The notes under the pieces were generated by a model. The model saw only the letters and a list, made by a program, of their open reading frames with translations. It did no database searches and was not told where the DNA came from. Position numbers and translations under genes: made by a program. Below are positions 59,795 through 64,000 of a stretch of DNA of 64,000 bases, piece by piece. Each line of letters begins with the position of its first letter. The first letter of the stretch is position 1. The DNA comes from Hymenolepis diminuta (taxonomy: Eukaryota > Platyhelminthes > Cestoda > Cyclophyllidea > Hymenolepididae), in NCBI GenBank assembly GCA_900708905.1, contig CAADRB010000031.1, forward strand, positions 414,051 to 478,050, in the 5' to 3' direction.

Positions 59795-60946
59795 GACTGA
59801 AACACAGGCAGTTTTATCTTAATATCGGTCAGTCCTTTTATTTGCATTCCGATTCAACTTGCTTGCTTCTAATTGGTTAATGACGGCTAACTGCGAAACC
59901 AGCTTTCTGGTTGGCTTGTATTTCGTGGCGCTAATTGTAATGGCATTCTGTCAATCGTGGTATAACTTTAAATTTTCAGCTACTTAATTTGCAAGAATTT
60001 CAGAGGGCCTTTTATCACATTAAGTTTTCTTCCAAATAACATTGATATTAGGACACTGCTTTGTCATGACACGATGTTCCAAGCTTAGTCCTACCTATAG
60101 TTGGAAGCTGCAGAAGTAGGACAAATTGAGTGGAACCTGCTATATCTTCTTAGATAAGGTGTTGAATATGTCTGCCTATTATCGTCTTTCTATAATTAAT
60201 AATATCGCGCCCTCTTATGAGTCAAGCCACTTTGGCTGAGAATGACAAAGTGTATTCAAAGTGAATTCAAGCGAACAGTGGACTACTGAAAAATTGTAGC
60301 TGATGCATTCTAGATTGTCACTGTGATTTCGTTACGCGCTCACAGAGTCATAACTACGACGTCCATTACTCAGACGCAGTTAGTTAAGAAGTGAGAAGTT
60401 TTGTACTTCAGCGTTCGTACAGTTAAATGAGAAAGTACAACCACTTCTACAGCTTCTGATATATGAGGAGTGGTTGGCTTTCCGATTAGCCAATTATGCA
60501 GCACTGGCGAGATTTTCCTTCCAGGCACAAGCGTGGTCCAGATAGTAATTCGAAATATGGCCAACACGCAAGTCGGCGACATCGGAGGTCGGAAGATCAT
60601 TACTAATCAATGTTAATGGGGAGGTGTTGGTGGTCAACTGCATCGGCTAATGCTGATCAATATTGGAGGTGGTTGAGAGGGCGTGTCTCATAAGAGCAGC
60701 TCCGTGATGACTCTCCTCTACCCAAGTCAGGGTTTTGTCAACACACCTCCCAATGGGCACGACCAATGGACACTGTTCACAAGTTCTGTTGAATTCGATC
60801 CCGCATCCTATCCGAAAGCGGACAGGCAGTCGTTGAAAACTGCCATTATTAATAACTCTTTTTAATACCTGTATTTTCCTGTTTACTGTACTCACTACGG
60901 CAAGTATGAATGTTTATGCACTTTTCAAGATAATCACTGTGGTGAG
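59795..60946. other. Upstream flank of secreted gene B
   Basis: Unique sequence, less AT-rich from 60300 to 60860 than the rest of the window. Several overlapping ORFs (60370-60600 minus, 60647-60895 minus, 60683-60865 plus) are open in more than one frame, and none matches a family I know. It may contain old transposon debris. Confidence 0.35.
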
Positions 60947-63622
60947 ATCGTCCATAAGACCACTTTGCATTGTACGTATTGCTGATGCATACTTTCCGAG
61001 TAGATCTAAATAGTACATTCGTGCGGTGTTTTAGCATTAACAGTTAACTCTGTGATGAACGGCCGTCAAGTAAAGTGCTTAAAACTCCATATTTACGCAA
61101 GTAGTTGCCAAATGCTTCCTTGCCGTCCACAAGAACTGCAATATAGATCTTGCGCTGTCGACATGACAACTTATAAACATGGAAGATCTCGGCATGACAG
61201 GATCGACCGGCGTTGGTCGATTGGTCCGATAGATGGCAAATGACATTCCTCAACATGGGTCATGCCAGTCAATTGCCGTCTCTCAAACTAAGTTCCACAG
61301 AGGTCAAAATATATTTTACTATTATCTGCGGCTGTTAGTAAATAACTGCCAAGGGTTTGAGGTGAACGCAAATCAGATCCTGACGGAGTCCATGCTTTGT
61401 CTCGGGATGAGCAATTTCTGCAAATGGTAACTAAGTAACACATCATTCTAATCAATATGCTTGCGCATCCCGCTATTGACAGTCTGGACACAAATAGCCC
61501 TTTCAAGGAATTATTTAATCACTCTGGACCTTTCCATTAGACTACAGTTTATATTTTAGCAATATTTTATTATGTCGTGACATTTTGTGGATTGATCGCA
61601 TATTTCGAAGTACTTCACGAAGGACAAATCAGTGAAAATCCCATTTAAATATCAAACTATCAGCAGTAGGTTAGTAGAATCGGAAATTGTGCAGTGGTTC
61701 ACTAGGCAAAGTGACCATGTAATTAACAGTTTCATGTTTTGGTGGGTTTTGGTTACTTTTGACCGAAATTGCTCACTACTATCATAAGATATTTAGGCGG
61801 AGAAGCAACATAACTCCACTTAGCCGCAAACCTGCTCTTGGTCGCCAACACAGCAATACCGCTAGGTGCTCACCAGGGCAACACCATGGCTTCAGTTGGT
61901 CAAAAACCATTTTTGGGTATCCATGTCCACGCATCCACTAATCACATCATCTAAAGCTGGTAAACATGAGGTAGGCGATAGGAGGGCGAAATAATGCCTT
62001 GCCGTACACTACCCGTTTAATATCGATTGCAGCCCTAAGCTACCGGAGCAATGATGCGAACTCCATGTCATCAGTATGGTAGGTAACATCAGGGCAGGTC
62101 ATGGCCAAGGTGAGGCCAACCGCCATTCATCGATGAATCCATTATCTGAAAATTCATATTCAGTCATATTGGACATGAATGTCCGATACTAGCAATAAAT
62201 TGTTCAATCTTATATGGCGAAACACAGCAAAATTAAAAGGGAATAAACATATTCCAAATCATGTCGTTAAATGACTCCTAACGACTACACCTTTGTCTTA
62301 CCTCCACTCCGTTGTCTGAGTAACTGCAGCCTCTTAAAAGTGTAGAAAAATTCAAGTTTTTATCAGAGCGGTTCTTGCCTACAATATACGCAAGTCTTGA
62401 ATGAAATGAGCAGTAAAAATAAGCGTTGTTGCATTGGGGGTTGCAAAATGAAGACGCACGAAATCAAATTGAGCGAATTTCATTAGTTTGACAGCTGTTA
62501 TGGCTCATTTTATGTGTCCCATAAATGTGATCTATTAATGATTTGGGATACATTTATTACGATTTGCGGCGGTCGTGACCAGATTAACATGCTTGTCTGT
62601 TAAGTCAGAGGTTGGGGATTCAATGTCCATTGGTGAGCACTGGTTTAATCTGGCTAATAAATGGGTTGCAGTATGCGAGTTTCTCTTCAAGTTGGATCCA
62701 TAATGCCATCTATCCACCATTAATGAGTGTTTGAATGCGCTTTCATTAATGGGCTTGGGGACGAGATATTGTTGTTTCTGAAACGTGATATAGGTGAATG
62801 CGGACTGCTATGTAATCATGGACGCTTTGATAAGCAAAAGGCGCATCCAAAGTAGACTAAGTCCAGAAATGCACACGACGACAATAAGGAAGAGCGTTTT
62901 AATTCCAACGTGGAGAGAACGTGAGAAGGTTATGCTGATTTCGCATAAATCGTTAAACCGCGCCTGCCCACTTTGCATTCTACTCGAATTCACATTCGGG
63001 CTTTGACCCTAACATATGACAGCCATTTAAGTCGGCACAGGTCAAAGGTCAGAGCATGATTTTATTACCGACAATAATGGACATCTATATTTTGGGCTAT
63101 TTTTAACTCATGAAATTAGATTACAACAATGGCAGCATGCATGATCGAGGTCATGAGTTCAAATTACGATGATCCAGAACCAGAACAGGTTAACCAGAAG
63201 AAGGAACGAGAATCAACTTTGAATTCAAAGTCGACATCACTCATTCCTTGACTGACTTTATCACCGTTCTAAATAACACAGCAAGAGTGCTGTGGCTATG
63301 TACTAATGAAGAATATGAACTTCCATTAAACTGAACTTCCATTTGTCAAATGACAAACAGTAGAAAAACTTGAATTTCGTGATAAAAAGCGCATTTGAGT
63401 CATGATTTAGTCATTCTGCTGGTCAACGGACTTCAGTAGGGTGTACTAAAATGTCAACGGCCAATATCACAAAATTCCGCACTTCATGTCAAAATCGGCT
63501 TGAGCGAGCCATTGCTAATGGTACGTTGAAGTCCATTGAGCGGAACCTAATTCTATGACTTAATTAAGGACCACTCAACAGTAACCGAACCACTAACGTG
63601 CCTTCTGCACGTCTATGCATTT
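60947..63622. repeat. Long direct repeat, copy 2 (2,676 bp)
   Basis: Second copy of the repeat at 55606-58281, same orientation, apparently identical over the full length. Together the copies bracket secreted gene B. The left flank shares an approximate AAGATAATCA block with the flank of copy 1, so homology may originally have begun about 25 bp earlier. The right flank becomes unrelated after TTTCAAAGC/TTTTAAAGC. Confidence 0.95.
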
Positions 63623-64000
63623 CAAAGCGGCGAACTAACAATCTTATTCAGTGTATTTTCAGGGCAAACTTAATGGAGAGGATTTACCACTCGCTGTTTC
63701 AACAATTCTAAAAACTCCTTATATGTATTTACGAATTTTTCCTCTTTGGAATTTTACCAATATCTAGAGAAGTACTTCTGTAATATATGTTTGGAAGTTT
63801 TGCATAGACCTGAAACTAATAAATATATGTAGTATTTATAGATACTCATAAACAAAACAAACATTATTCAAAAAATTATTGCATTAAACTGATAAAATTT
63901 TGTATCACTGTTATGATCTGCTCTTCTCTGTAGGATACCGTAACCAACTCCCAGCTTCCTAAGAAATCGCACTAGTTATAACTACATCCCAAAAGTTCCA
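63623..64000. other. Intergenic DNA to window end
   Basis: AT-rich, no gene seen. Confidence 0.5.

Noticed and set aside
60370..60895. Overlapping ORFs upstream of secreted gene B
   Set aside because: More than one frame is open in the same less AT-rich segment and none resembles a known protein.
1..64000. tRNA, rRNA or CRISPR arrays
   Set aside because: No cloverleaf-like segment, conserved rRNA motif or regularly spaced short repeat was found by reading. A covariance-model scan would be decisive.

Overview
The window looks like AT-rich nuclear DNA from a metazoan, most plausibly a parasitic flatworm (inference). Direct evidence: protein genes are split by very short GT..AG introns (26 to about 140 bp, many 28-56 bp). 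There are two mariner transposons with terminal inverted repeats and a decayed Ty3/gypsy element whose pol resembles flatworm gypsy elements. No operons, ribosome-binding sites or bacterial replicons are present. Two runs of N (24469-24571 and 43813-43833) show it is a draft assembly.

Layout. 1-11 kb: a short four-TM claudin-like gene (4787-5188, minus), a dead mariner (6027-7316, plus) and the 3' end of a possible SRA1-like gene (10926 to about 11326, minus). 15-23 kb: two more claudin-like genes (15493-15900, 16996-17418), a five-exon Ser/Pro-rich gene (18033-19188) and a two-exon membrane gene (22466-22900), all minus. 27-29 kb: a gypsy relic with an LTR-like block. 29.7-37 kb: small split genes on the minus strand, ending with a three-exon membrane gene (36536-37049). 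39.6-45 kb: a disrupted ORF, a five-exon plus-strand membrane gene (41762-42754) and a second dead mariner (43357-44613). 46-52.9 kb: an LTR-like relic, a diverged tandem duplication and a possible gag fragment. 53.5-64 kb: two related single-exon secreted proteins (53526-54461 and 58769-59794, minus). The second is bracketed by two apparently identical 2,676-bp direct repeats (55606-58281 and 60947-63622).

How it fits together. The recognisable host genes are mostly small membrane or secreted proteins in lineage-specific families: a dispersed claudin-like set, other small multi-TM proteins, and a pair of secreted proteins built of about 22-residue helical repeats. This suggests a locus expanding surface and secreted proteins, with old transposon debris between genes. 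The direct repeats around one secreted gene are the most striking structure: either a very recent duplication that could allow copy-number change, or an assembly duplication. No function can be assigned to most genes from sequence alone. Split gene models were built by hand from splice signals and reading phase, so exon ends are predictions.
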